38,181 bases of DNA from Sphingobacteriales bacterium (GCA_012517435.1 JAAYUY010000123.1:1-38181); one strand, 5' to 3'. Numbered from the stretch's first letter, positions 16,643 through 25,395 are shown. The notes: generated by a model not told the origin, from the sequence alone. A program made the numbers and translations.

Positions 16643-16650
16643 TACCTTTG
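16643..16650 (+). promoter_or_regulatory. Predicted -7 box for the M1 aminopeptidase gene
   Basis: TACCTTTG matches TANNTTTG exactly, with TTTC 21 bases upstream (16618-16621). The in-frame TTG at 16648 is the end of this box, so the true start is the ATG at 16672, directly preceded by GAAGGA. Confidence 0.5.
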
Positions 16651-16671
16651 TATGAAATTAATTTTGAAGGA

Positions 16672-18996
16672 ATGAAAAAAATTTTATTGGCTGTTGTCAT
16701 TATCCTCCTATCCTATTACAAAGCGCTTTCAGGTGACACAATTGGATATGATGTACTCAGATATAACCTTAAGATTGATTTGAACGACCTTGATTCAAAA
16801 ACTATTATAGCTGTAGCTGAAATTGTTCTGGTAGAAACTGACAAAATAAAAAACAACTTCGTATTTTGGCTGAAAGGACTAACAGTTGACTCCGTATCAG
16901 AAAACAATACATTACTCAGTTTTTCAATTGCAAATGAACTTTTAATCATTCAAAAACAAAGCTCAGGCATCGACACACACAGAATTAAGGTATATTATCA
17001 TGGACAACCCAAGAAAGATTCTTACTGGGGAGGATTTTATTTTAGTTCAAATGATGGTGGATATGCCTATAATATGGGGGTCGCTTTCAATGATGTTCCG
17101 CACAGCTATGGGCGTGTTTGGTTCCCCTGTTCTGAAAGCTTTACGGATAAAGCATTGTTTTCTTTTGAAATTATTACCTCCTCAGATAAAATGGCTGTTT
17201 GTAACGGATTATTAACAGCTGTAACCAATAATTCAGATGGTAACAAAACATGGCATTGGACGCTCAACGAGCCTATCCCCTGCTATCTGGCTTCGGTGGC
17301 GGTAGGGAACTATACCTTGGTTAAATCTGTTCACCAGGGCATTGAGAAAAAAATTGACATCATAAATGCCTGTCTGCCGGCTGATTCTGTTAAACTAAAA
17401 AATTCCTTCCAGCACCTTCCGGATTGTATTAATATTTTTGAAAGGAAATATCTGCCTTATCAGTTTGAGCGTGTTGGATTTGTCTTGGTTCCGTTTACTC
17501 AGGGTGCTATGGAACATGCGACCAATATTGCATTTCCCAAATATGCCGCTGATGGGAGTTTGTCGAATGAAACCCTTATGGCTCATGAGTTTTCGCATCA
17601 TTGGTGGGGCAATTTGCTGACCTGCCAGACACCTGAAGACATGTGGATTAATGAAGGATGGGCCAGGTGGTCAGAGTGGCTTTTTCTTGAGGAAATGTAC
17701 GGAAAAGAAGCCTATCAGCAGGAATACCTGAGCAATCATCGCGAAGTCTTACAATATGCCCACATTCGCGATAAAAAGATCTTGCCCGTAAGTCCGGTTC
17801 CTTCAGATGTAACTTATGGTGCCCACGTTTATGATAAGGGTGGCGATATTGTTCACACTTTGAGAAATTATCTTGGCGATTCCCTGTTTTTTTATTCAAT
17901 TCATAAGATATTGGAAAACAATAAGTTTGGAAATATTAATTCCTCTCAGTTTCGTGATTCGCTGACTAAATATTCCGGCAAAAACATGAATAGTTTTTTT
18001 AACAACTGGGTTTTTGAAAAAGGATTTCCATGTTTCAGAGCAGAGATCAGAAACTATTCCACTAATACTGAAGTAAAAGTATATCAGTTCTTAAGGTTTA
18101 CCGACAGGAAATATACTGAGGTTCCGCTGGAAATTACTTTTTACGGAGATAATATGGAAAAGGCCGTCAGAAATATTGTTTTAAATGAAATGGAAGAGAC
18201 ATTTGACTTTAAACTTCCTTTTGTTCCACAATTTGCGGTTATCAATGAAAACATGAAACTGGCAGAAGCCAAATCACCGGCTAAAATTATCGTTAAAACA
18301 ACAGGTAGCTTCGATATGTCAGATGCTTTACTGACTTTATATGTCAATGATATTCAGGATTCAGCGCTTGTATATGCGGAACATTTATGGGTCGCTCCTG
18401 TTTCATGGCCTACAGCAGTCAGTGGAATCAGGTTCTCAGATTACAGATATTGGAGCTTTAACGGAATTTTCCCTCAACATTTTGATGCTTATGCCCGCAT
18501 TAAATACAATGGCAAAGAAGGCAGCATGACAGGAGACAATTATCTCGACCATACTTTAAATATTATAAATGAAGATAGTCTTGTAGTGCTCTACAGAGAA
18601 AACATCAGTGCGCCATGGAATATTTATCCTGATTATAAAATAATTACCGGAAGTAAAACAGACAAAGTCGGAATGATTGAAATTTATCACCTCAAAAAAG
18701 GAGATTATTGCCTGGGAGTCAGAGATTATCAGCAAAGCATTAAAAAATCAGGACAAGCCAGACCAGTTGAGATTATTCCTTACTGGAAAAATGATGAAAT
18801 AACATTTTCAGTCAGTAATGAACTGCCTTTTGAAAGACTGATTTGCTACGACACATTCGGAAAGGTGATGAAAGATATTCAGATACAACAAAATGAACTA
18901 GTTAAGCTTAATACATCAGAGCTATCTTCCGGTTGTTATTTTTTTAAATTTATTGCCGGAAATGAGGTAATCACACTTAAATCCATCAAACCCTGA
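16672..18996 (+). CDS. Secreted M1-family zinc aminopeptidase with T9SS tail
   Basis: 774 aa. Signal peptide (about 1-21), N-terminal beta domain (about 22-230), catalytic domain (about 230-460) and a C-terminal T9SS type A-like sorting region (last ~65 aa: PFERLICYDTFGKVMKDI, SSGCYFFKFIAGNEVI). The zinc site is complete: H305-E306-F-S-H309 (HEFSHHWWGN) with E328 (NEGW) 18 residues on; the transition-state tyrosine is in HVYDKGG. The exopeptidase motif GxMEN reads GAMEH here, so the residue after the substrate-binding glutamate differs from the usual asparagine. It should cut N-terminal residues from peptides outside the cell or at the surface. It is followed 43 bp later by the ECF sigma gene with no clear promoter between. 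The start was moved from TTG 16648 to ATG 16672. Confidence 0.87.
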   Translation: MKKILLAVVIILLSYYKALSGDTIGYDVLRYNLKIDLNDLDSKTIIAVAEIVLVETDKIKNNFVFWLKGLTVDSVSENNTLLSFSIANELLIIQKQSSGIDTHRIKVYYHGQPKKDSYWGGFYFSSNDGGYAYNMGVAFNDVPHSYGRVWFPCSESFTDKALFSFEIITSSDKMAVCNGLLTAVTNNSDGNKTWHWTLNEPIPCYLASVAVGNYTLVKSVHQGIEKKIDIINACLPADSVKLKNSFQHLPDCINIFERKYLPYQFERVGFVLVPFTQGAMEHATNIAFPKYAADGSLSNETLMAHEFSHHWWGNLLTCQTPEDMWINEGWARWSEWLFLEEMYGKEAYQQEYLSNHREVLQYAHIRDKKILPVSPVPSDVTYGAHVYDKGGDIVHTLRNYLGDSLFFYSIHKILENNKFGNINSSQFRDSLTKYSGKNMNSFFNNWVFEKGFPCFRAEIRNYSTNTEVKVYQFLRFTDRKYTEVPLEITFYGDNMEKAVRNIVLNEMEETFDFKLPFVPQFAVINENMKLAEAKSPAKIIVKTTGSFDMSDALLTLYVNDIQDSALVYAEHLWVAPVSWPTAVSGIRFSDYRYWSFNGIFPQHFDAYARIKYNGKEGSMTGDNYLDHTLNIINEDSLVVLYRENISAPWNIYPDYKIITGSKTDKVGMIEIYHLKKGDYCLGVRDYQQSIKKSGQARPVEIIPYWKNDEITFSVSNELPFERLICYDTFGKVMKDIQIQQNELVKLNTSELSSGCYFFKFIAGNEVITLKSIKP

Positions 18997-19039
18997 AATT
19001 TTCCGAAAGAAAAAATAAAGTTGTTTGTCTGACAAAAGT

Positions 19040-19624
19040 ATGACCGAAAAAGAGTTAATAGAGGGTATTATCAAAGGTGACAAAATTGCTTTAAAATCTT
19101 TTGTTAGTCAATATAAAGACTTGGTTTTCAGGGTTTGTTATTCGGTTGTACAAAATAAAGATGATGCAGATGATCTGGCACAGGAAGTATTTATCAAAGC
19201 TTTTCATCATGCTACAGGTTTCCGGAATGATGCTAAAATTTCGACATGGCTCTACCGGATTGCACTCAATCTCTCTATCAATTTTATCAAAAGTAAAAAG
19301 AAAAAATCGTTTGTCGATTTTGTAGATCATATTATTTTTAAGTCCACAGAACAGGCAAAACCTGAAGTTGAGCAAATGGATTATGAGAATACACAGGAAA
19401 AGAAATACAAAATACTCTACAACAGCATTCAACAACTACCTGTCAATCAGCAGAAAGCATTTTTATTACATCATCAGGAAGGACTCTCCTATTACGAAAT
19501 AGCAGAAGTGATGCAGACCTCCCATGCTGCAGTCGAGTCATTGATACACAGGGCTAAGGTTGGACTGAAACAAAAACTTATTAAGGAATTAAAAAAACAA
19601 AATCTTTTCGAAAGTTATCAGTAA
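19040..19624 (+). CDS. ECF-family RNA polymerase sigma factor
   Basis: 194 aa. Region 2 (about 19-86) has the -10 and core-binding signature DDADDLAQEVFIKAFHH and STWLYRIALNLSINF; a basic KSKKKK follows. Region 4 (about 126-178) has LPVNQQKAFLLHHQEGLSYYEIAEVMQTS followed by VESLIHRAKVGLKQKL, the helix-turn-helix that reads the -35 element. A variable acidic linker joins the two, as in other ECF factors. It is followed at 21 bp by a zinc anti-sigma gene, the standard arrangement for control by sequestration. An upstream TTG at 19025 (adding MSDKS) is possible. A short dyad TTGTCTGACAA just ahead of the ATG may be regulatory. The genes it turns on are not known. Confidence 0.9.
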   Translation: MTEKELIEGIIKGDKIALKSFVSQYKDLVFRVCYSVVQNKDDADDLAQEVFIKAFHHATGFRNDAKISTWLYRIALNLSINFIKSKKKKSFVDFVDHIIFKSTEQAKPEVEQMDYENTQEKKYKILYNSIQQLPVNQQKAFLLHHQEGLSYYEIAEVMQTSHAAVESLIHRAKVGLKQKLIKELKKQNLFESYQ

Positions 19625-19645
19625 CAGATTTGTCAAATTAAAGTT

Positions 19646-20071
19646 ATGAATTGCAGAGAATTTCAGAACATATTATTCAAAGGACTTGATAGTCAGACAG
19701 ATAAAGCATTCTTTCTCCATAAGGAAAAGTGTGAGGGCTGCCGGATTTTGTACGAATTACATCACGAAAATTATACTGATGAAAGTTTACGACAGATTAA
19801 AGCCGATGATTTCTTTTATTCCCGACTTGAAAACAAAATCTCTAAAGGAACTATCAAAACATTTACGTATTCCAGATGGCTTGTGGCTGCTTCAATAATA
19901 CTAATTCTTGCTTTCTCGGGAATTTTAGGTTACATGATTGGAAATCCTTCATCAATTCTTTATTCCACCAAACAAAATAATTCAGTTAAAAGTGTGGATA
20001 ATGAATACTTTAGTCTGGTGTCTCAAAATGATATTTCAGAAAGCTATTTAAAACTTATAAGCAATGAATAG
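19646..20071 (+). CDS. Membrane anti-sigma factor with zinc-binding (ZAS-like) motif
   Basis: 141 aa single-pass inner-membrane protein. The cytoplasmic N-terminus carries H25-x3-C29-x2-C32 (HKEKCEGC), the zinc motif of anti-sigma domains that clamp ECF sigma factors; C3 may supply the fourth ligand. One membrane helix spans about 77-97, and a ~44-residue tail faces the periplasm. It lies directly after the ECF sigma gene and its last 8 bp overlap the start of the Spy/CpxP-like gene, implying coupled translation. The expected role is to hold the sigma factor at the membrane until a periplasmic signal releases it. Confidence 0.82.
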   Translation: MNCREFQNILFKGLDSQTDKAFFLHKEKCEGCRILYELHHENYTDESLRQIKADDFFYSRLENKISKGTIKTFTYSRWLVAASIILILAFSGILGYMIGNPSSILYSTKQNNSVKSVDNEYFSLVSQNDISESYLKLISNE

Positions 20072-20600
20072 AAAAATTAATTGGACAGTATTGCTCAGTA
20101 TTGGAGTGATTATCTTAATGATTATCAATATTATAGCTTTAATCACCATTATCAGCCTGAACAAAAAGAAACAGGTGGTTAGTAGAGAGGAACGCCCACA
20201 TTTTCACGAATTCATGAACAATGAACTCAACCTGACTGATCAACAAAAAGACACTTTTTTTAAGCTCAGGCATGAGTTTATGATGGATGGGAAGAAATAC
20301 CTTGATCTGATTCAAAACTATCGGGATTCTGTCTTTAATGAACTGATGAATGCGCATCCGGATACCATTTTGATTAATCACTATAATGATCAGATTGAAT
20401 ACTTTCACTCGAAGATGATACGATTAGCTTATCAGCATTTCCTGACCATGAAAGAAATCCTTGACAGCAATCAGCAGCGTAAGTATTTCATGTTTTTAAA
20501 CGACAAAATGAGAGTAAAATTCAGGGGAATGAAATACAAAAAAGGTTGCTGTGAAAATGAGGCAGGGCCTCCTCCACCTTTTCCAAATATGGACTTTTAA
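20064..20600 (+). CDS. Membrane-anchored Spy/CpxP-like periplasmic sensor
   Basis: 178 aa: one N-terminal membrane helix (about 8-31), then a helical periplasmic domain with the paired LTxxQ-type motifs of the CpxP/Spy/CnrX superfamily: LTDQQ (57-61) and LDSNQQ (133-138). The stretch RPHFHEF (44-50) and a terminal CC followed by PPPPF could bind metal, though this is not certain. In cnrYXH-type systems a CnrX-like sensor, an anti-sigma and an ECF sigma factor form one operon responding to metal; the same three parts are present here. The signal could be metal or misfolded envelope protein. The gene ends 4 bp from the convergent lnt gene. Confidence 0.78.
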   Translation: MNRKINWTVLLSIGVIILMIINIIALITIISLNKKKQVVSREERPHFHEFMNNELNLTDQQKDTFFKLRHEFMMDGKKYLDLIQNYRDSVFNELMNAHPDTILINHYNDQIEYFHSKMIRLAYQHFLTMKEILDSNQQRKYFMFLNDKMRVKFRGMKYKKGCCENEAGPPPPFPNMDF

Positions 20601-20604
20601 TTGT

Positions 20605-22236
20605 TCAGAGTGGCTTCTTTTTTATTAATCCTTTGGAAATTAATAATATCAGCAACAAAACAGAAGTAAAGGCAGCTATTCTGCCAAGGTAGTCACCCGT
20701 TCGGGTATAAAAAGTAAGCTTATCATTTACAAGCACAGGAACTTTAATTGCTGCTTCTTCCCAGAATTTCGTCTGTTCAATGATATTTCCTTCCGGATCA
20801 ATATAACCTGAAATGCCTGTATTTGCTGATCGGACGATGTATTTTCCGGTCTCGATGGCTCTCAATCTGGCATACTGAAAATGCTGCCGGTGTCCTGCTG
20901 TGTTTCCCCACCAGCCATCATTGGTCATGATGGTAATCAGGTTAGCCTTTTTTTTGACAAATTTACTTACATAATTACCAAAAACACTTTCATAACAAAT
21001 GATAGGGGCAGCTGTAATTTTTTCATTCACCTGAAAGATAGAGGGTTCAGCCTGTTTACCCAGGCTCCCTGAAGTTCCTCCAAGGTCGATGGTCAGCCTG
21101 GATAAAAATTTGAAAACCTTTGGATATGGCATTTTTTCGACACCCGGAACAAGAATAGATTTATGATAAAATTCAAATCTTCCCCTGAAATCCATGAATA
21201 CTGCAGCATTGTAAGCATCATAGTAACTGCTGTCATATTCATAAAATCTGGCTGTTTCGCTCAGCTTCTCTCCTTTTTTGAAAAATCTATAGGAATCAAT
21301 ACCTGAAATCAACTTTGCATTTGGGTATTTTGCCAGAAACTCAAGAATCACCTGCGTGTAATTGCTTTCAAGAAATCTTTCTTCATCAAATGGAAGCGAA
21401 AGAGCTGTTTCAGGCCACACAAACAGTAAGGTATTACTGTCTGCCTGTGATTCGCTTAGCCGTATAAGCGTCTGAAGTTGTTCAGTAAAAGTTCCGCTGG
21501 CAAATTTTTCATGATACGGGTCAATATTTGGCTGAACAATAACAATATTTCCTTTAATCTCTTCTGATTTAATATTTTTAATTGAAAATGAAATAATTAC
21601 AGGAAAGATAATAAAAATTATCAGTAAAATAATATAGGAAATAATGTTGAAAGACATGCTAAATTTTAAAGTCTGTAATTTTGGAGAAATGATGAGTAAA
21701 ATGTTAAAAACCAAAATGTTAATTATCCAAATCCATACAGCACCACCAAAGATTCCGGTAAATTCATACCATTGAACGAATTGGGGAACGGTGGCAAAAA
21801 CATTTCCGATATTCAGCCATGGCCATGCCAGATCCCAGTTCAGAAACAGATATTCAAGACCAAGCCAGAAAACAGCAATAAAATAAACCGGCATCCTCCT
21901 TTTCATGACAACGGAAAGTTTATGATACAGCAGAAAAGGAAGAAACATCATCAGGCTATTGAGAATAACAGTGGCAATAGCTCCAGCGAGGGTGGCTTTA
22001 TGAATCCAGAACGATGTCAAAAAGTTCCATATTAAAAACGCAGGAAAAATAAAGAGAAACAATTTAATAGACTTATTTTCAGCTGTGTAATGCCAAATAA
22101 TATGATCGATAATTAAAAGAGGGACAAAAGCAATAAAAATGATAAAAGGAAAGCCTTTGTCGGGCCATGATGCCCATAAAAGCAGGCCACTAAGAATTCC
22201 TGACAGGGCTAAATGAAGTTTATTTATCTTTTCCAT
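20605..22236 (-). CDS. lnt: Apolipoprotein N-acyltransferase
   Basis: 543 aa inner-membrane enzyme that adds the third acyl chain to the N-terminal cysteine of lipoproteins, using a phospholipid donor. About six to seven hydrophobic helices (1-215) precede a periplasmic nitrilase-fold domain (about 225-500), then a final membrane helix (about 512-532). The nitrilase triad is intact: E276 (VWPETALS), K359 (YHKSILVPG) and C414 (IICYESVFG), matching E267, K335 and C387 of the E. coli enzyme. The ATG at 22236 overlaps the 3' end of rsmI by 17 bp, so translation is probably coupled. A TTG at 22242 would add two residues. The lipoproteins in this window (Omp28 and the 10497 gene) are potential substrates. 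Confidence 0.94.
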   Translation of the reverse strand: MEKINKLHLALSGILSGLLLWASWPDKGFPFIIFIAFVPLLIIDHIIWHYTAENKSIKLFLFIFPAFLIWNFLTSFWIHKATLAGAIATVILNSLMMFLPFLLYHKLSVVMKRRMPVYFIAVFWLGLEYLFLNWDLAWPWLNIGNVFATVPQFVQWYEFTGIFGGAVWIWIINILVFNILLIISPKLQTLKFSMSFNIISYIILLIIFIIFPVIISFSIKNIKSEEIKGNIVIVQPNIDPYHEKFASGTFTEQLQTLIRLSESQADSNTLLFVWPETALSLPFDEERFLESNYTQVILEFLAKYPNAKLISGIDSYRFFKKGEKLSETARFYEYDSSYYDAYNAAVFMDFRGRFEFYHKSILVPGVEKMPYPKVFKFLSRLTIDLGGTSGSLGKQAEPSIFQVNEKITAAPIICYESVFGNYVSKFVKKKANLITIMTNDGWWGNTAGHRQHFQYARLRAIETGKYIVRSANTGISGYIDPEGNIIEQTKFWEEAAIKVPVLVNDKLTFYTRTGDYLGRIAAFTSVLLLILLISKGLIKKKPL

Positions 22237-22894
22237 GTACAACGATTACTATTTCTCCTTTGGGCGTATTGCGTCTGAAATGAGCTGATAAATCAGCAAG
22301 AGTGCCACGTATGGTTTCTGCATGTATTTTCGAAATTTCTCTTGAAACAGAGGCTTTTCTCTCCTCTCCGAAGTATGTATTTAACAACTCAAGTGTATTG
22401 AGCAGTCGGAAAGGCGATTCATAAAAGACAATCGTTCGTGTTTCCTCTGAAAGGCTTTTTATTTTCGATAATTTTCCTTTTTTATGTGGCAGAAAGCCTT
22501 CAAAAACAAAGGAACTACAAGGTAATCCGGATTCAACAATGGCAGGAACGAAAGCAGTGGCTCCTGGCAGGCATTCTACCGGAATTTCATTAACAATACA
22601 TTGATTGACAATCAGGTAGGCAGGATCAGAAATCCCGGGTGTTCCTGCATCTGAGACAAGAGCATAGTTTTTCTCACCCTTTAAATTTTCGATGACATTT
22701 TCAACAATTTTATGCTCATTATACTGATGAAACGCCTTTAGTGGTGTTTTAATCTGATATTTGTTCAAGAGCTTGGAGCTTTGGCGGGTGTCTTCTGCCA
22801 GAATTAAATCAACCGTCTTTAAAACATGAATCGCTCTCAGAGTTATATCTTCCAGATTGCCAATTGGTGTCGGAACGATATAGAGTTTTCCCAT
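22220..22894 (-). CDS. rsmI: 16S rRNA (cytidine-1402-2'-O)-methyltransferase
   Basis: 224 aa tetrapyrrole-methylase-fold enzyme that uses S-adenosylmethionine to methylate the ribose of C1402 in the decoding centre of 16S rRNA. Diagnostic stretches are YIVPTPIGNLEDIT (5-18), LAEDTRQSSKLL (32-43), SDAGTPGISDPA (81-92) and VFYESPFRLLNTL. It is shorter than the E. coli protein (286 aa) and lacks the C-terminal extension, which is common in this phylum. It begins 1 bp after the stop of the Omp28 gene and overlaps lnt by 17 bp, so it sits in the middle of a tightly packed four-gene operon. Confidence 0.93.
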   Translation of the reverse strand: MGKLYIVPTPIGNLEDITLRAIHVLKTVDLILAEDTRQSSKLLNKYQIKTPLKAFHQYNEHKIVENVIENLKGEKNYALVSDAGTPGISDPAYLIVNQCIVNEIPVECLPGATAFVPAIVESGLPCSSFVFEGFLPHKKGKLSKIKSLSEETRTIVFYESPFRLLNTLELLNTYFGEERKASVSREISKIHAETIRGTLADLSAHFRRNTPKGEIVIVVHGKDK

Positions 22895-22895
22895 T

Positions 22896-23771
22896 TTACT
22901 TAAGCTTCACGGATTCTGCCTGATAAACATCAAAAACACTGCTGTTCCGGTGAATATACGCAACTATTTCGCAATTGTCAATATTCCAGTCAGCAGGTAT
23001 CGTTACTTTGAATTCCTTGATAATCACACGACTGACTTCAGGATTATTCATCAGGAAGTTTCCGGTGGGATTGGTCAGCGTTTTCCGTAAAACATGCTTA
23101 TGGGTATAAAAGGAATCCACGTGTCCATCAGGTTGTGTCTGAGGCGATTGCATATTGCTTTCTGCCAGAGCAACCGTGAGATAGGTTTCATCTGAGACTG
23201 CCGTATGAAATTCAGCCTTGATGTTGATGATAAATGTTCTGTTTTGTCCTGCAACAGCCTTAGGTGTGATAGTAATATTGACAGGACTCGGTATAGCCAT
23301 TCTTTCTGTAAAATAATTTGTCCATTTATTAACATTGATAAGTATCTGACTTTCAGCAGTAAATTTAACCTGATCGATGGCACCGATGGGCAATGCCCCA
23401 GATTTTCCAAGTAAATTGAAAATTTGTGTCGCTTCTTCTGTTCTATAATCAGCTGATGCAATATGTGGGGTGGTGAATGGGTTGTTTTTGATGTGTAAGG
23501 CCATGGCTACCACTTTTCCAGGGTAGGTGCTATCGAGTTCATGAATTTTTAAAGCTGCATTCGGACAATTAGGACACCTGACTCCTGTAAAATCACTGAT
23601 TAAGACTTTTTTTGGCTTTGGAAATATTTGCTGAGGAGTCAGATAACTCGTATCCACCAAAGTAGTATCGGTGGGTTCAGGATTCAGGTTGATGTAGGGC
23701 CCTATTTCGGTACATGAAATTAAAAGAACTCCGAAAATACTGAAAATCAATAAATTAATTAGTTTATTCAT
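22896..23771 (-). CDS. Omp28-family outer membrane lipoprotein
   Basis: 291 aa from the ATG at 23771. A lipoprotein signal peptide ends with the lipobox LLISC (C20). A thioredoxin-like domain follows (about 45-180) with C66-P-N-C69 in DFTGVRCPNCPNAAL, then a beta domain (about 190-290). Omp28 of Porphyromonas gingivalis is a surface protein of the same family; its biochemical role is unsettled. The CxxC pair suggests a redox or binding role at the envelope. An in-frame extension to 23870 would overlap the upstream gene and spoil the signal peptide, so it is rejected. It starts 1 bp after the DUF6029 gene ends; that pairing recurs in Bacteroidota as far as I recall. Confidence 0.85.
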   Translation of the reverse strand: MNKLINLLIFSIFGVLLISCTEIGPYINLNPEPTDTTLVDTSYLTPQQIFPKPKKVLISDFTGVRCPNCPNAALKIHELDSTYPGKVVAMALHIKNNPFTTPHIASADYRTEEATQIFNLLGKSGALPIGAIDQVKFTAESQILINVNKWTNYFTERMAIPSPVNITITPKAVAGQNRTFIINIKAEFHTAVSDETYLTVALAESNMQSPQTQPDGHVDSFYTHKHVLRKTLTNPTGNFLMNNPEVSRVIIKEFKVTIPADWNIDNCEIVAYIHRNSSVFDVYQAESVKLK

Positions 23772-23772
23772 A

Positions 23773-25341
23773 TTAAAAGCTTGTTGACAGATTAAACTTG
23801 ATACCGCTGAAAGCAGGCTCAACACGGCAAACTCCACCCGTGCAAACAATCCCTTCCACCTGTTTGGCATATCCGATCGAAAATCGTGTCTGCTCTATCG
23901 AATAGGCAATGAAGAAATTGTAATAATGTTTGACTTCTGAAAGTTTGAGTGGCCTGGTGTTGACCATATCGGAAACAGAAAATGAATAGTGCGGAGCAAT
24001 AGTAAATTCAAGCAGTCCGAAGAAAAAATCGCCATGATCCTGTTGGGTAAATAAATATTGAATTTCTCCCCGCAAAGACCTTTTATGATCAAATTTATAA
24101 ATTATCTCGCTGAAAGGTGTTAAGGTTTCAACGGGTTCTTCCCTTTCATTCTGGTAGGCGTAAATATCGTAGTAAACAGACTGAATACCTATCGTTGTAT
24201 TTAGTTTTTTCGAGAACTTATGGTAATATTCAAGATATAACTCTCTGAAGGTCATCTCTTTATCTGAATTCTCGACATAAGTTCCGTTTGCAAGCAGTGT
24301 GTTCTTTTTATTGGGAGAAAAAGTGATTTCAACCTGGGTTGCATTTTCTCCAAGTTCAAGGGCTGAGATGCTGTAACGGGCAGGAAGGGTTTTGGCATGT
24401 TGACGGCTCATTGGTGGCATATAATTGAAAGTACCGACCAGAAAAGAGGTAAATGGTGATGTTCTTAAGGAAAAAAAGTCGGAGCGCTTGTGCTGAACAA
24501 TGATCCCAAATCCTGAACGGGAATAATTCATAGTTGTGTAAAAAACATATCCGTTTTTCAGGATAAACTTATCTCCTTCTTTATTTTTAACGGCTTCCTT
24601 CGATTTGAATGCATATTCAACATACCAGTTGAAATTTTTGAAAACCAGTGTGTTGTAAAAAGTGGCAGCATAAACATTGTATTTTGGGATAAAACGGTCT
24701 TCAAGTTTATATCCGTTTATCTCATTGGCTAAAATATTCATTGTGGCCTGGTCCAATGTCCGGTTGACCATGCCGGCACCCGTAAAAATTTTAAAATCAT
24801 CATTAATCAGAAAATCTTTTTCCATATTAATGCCTTTCATCGCCTGTTTATGCGTTTCAAATCTGTTTTTTTGTCGTCCGGCAAATGCTTTCACACGAAA
24901 TGTTTCAGAAAAATTGTATTTCAGATTAATGCCATTTACTGCGTAATCAAGCCCCAAAATGCGGTCTTCATATGCTCTGAAAATGATGCCGGAGGCAAAC
25001 TGATCATAAAAGTGGCCTCCTGTCAGTTCAAGATTCCCGATTTTTTTATTGGCCTGATAAAAACCAAGCCCATGGTCGGTGTAAACTTCATTGGGGTCTA
25101 ATAATGCCGAGTTGTTGAAAAGGTCGTAACGAATACGGAAATTAAAATCATTGATGGAATAATTGAGGAAAAGCCATGCTTCGGTAGAAGAAAGTTCATG
25201 CTGATATTGGCTGGTATTGGCACCAATAGAAGTGTCCCTGAAATAGAAGTTTGAATTGGTCAGAAAATCACCGGTTAACTGGGCAATAAGAGAAAAACGG
25301 ATAATTATCAGGAAACAAACGGATGAAATGATTTTTTTCAT
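23773..25341 (-). CDS. DUF6029-type outer membrane beta-barrel protein
   Basis: 522 aa from the ATG at 25341: signal peptide (MKKIISSVCFLIIIRFSLIAQ), then alternating aromatic/hydrophobic strands throughout (e.g. NFRIRYDLFNN, FNWYVEYAFKSK, YSFSVSDMVNTR) ending in an aromatic residue (LSTSF), the C-terminal phenylalanine expected for an outer-membrane barrel. No enzymatic motif is seen. It matches in layout the DUF6029 proteins of Bacteroidota, and it heads the operon DUF6029-Omp28-rsmI-lnt. A TTG start at 25368 would lie inside the -7 box and is rejected. Its function is unknown; co-translation with Omp28 suggests they work together at the outer membrane. Confidence 0.78.
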   Translation of the reverse strand: MKKIISSVCFLIIIRFSLIAQLTGDFLTNSNFYFRDTSIGANTSQYQHELSSTEAWLFLNYSINDFNFRIRYDLFNNSALLDPNEVYTDHGLGFYQANKKIGNLELTGGHFYDQFASGIIFRAYEDRILGLDYAVNGINLKYNFSETFRVKAFAGRQKNRFETHKQAMKGINMEKDFLINDDFKIFTGAGMVNRTLDQATMNILANEINGYKLEDRFIPKYNVYAATFYNTLVFKNFNWYVEYAFKSKEAVKNKEGDKFILKNGYVFYTTMNYSRSGFGIIVQHKRSDFFSLRTSPFTSFLVGTFNYMPPMSRQHAKTLPARYSISALELGENATQVEITFSPNKKNTLLANGTYVENSDKEMTFRELYLEYYHKFSKKLNTTIGIQSVYYDIYAYQNEREEPVETLTPFSEIIYKFDHKRSLRGEIQYLFTQQDHGDFFFGLLEFTIAPHYSFSVSDMVNTRPLKLSEVKHYYNFFIAYSIEQTRFSIGYAKQVEGIVCTGGVCRVEPAFSGIKFNLSTSF

Positions 25342-25365
25342 TGAAAAAAGAGATTTTTTTGAAAA

Positions 25366-25373
25366 CAAAGGTA
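25366..25373 (-). promoter_or_regulatory. Predicted -7 box of the DUF6029-Omp28-rsmI-lnt operon
   Basis: TACCTTTG on the minus strand matches TANNTTTG exactly, with a TTTTC stretch 17-18 bases upstream (25391-25395). It lies in the short gap after radC and gives a leader of about 18 bases to the ATG at 25341. Confidence 0.5.
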
Positions 25374-25395
25374 GCCAGTAAATGTATTCTGAAAA

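Larger units (their letters stand above)
15892..16671. other. 780-bp gene-free regulatory region
   Basis: AT-rich and without a convincing reading frame on either strand. It holds the XRE promoter and operator cluster 1 at its left end, a 10-bp inverted repeat at 16152-16196, operator cluster 2 at 16324-16380 and the aminopeptidase -7 box at 16643-16650. A 22-codon frame (16442-16510) is not supported. The long stretch between the two operator clusters may be the remains of a lost gene or a spacer for looping. Confidence 0.6.
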
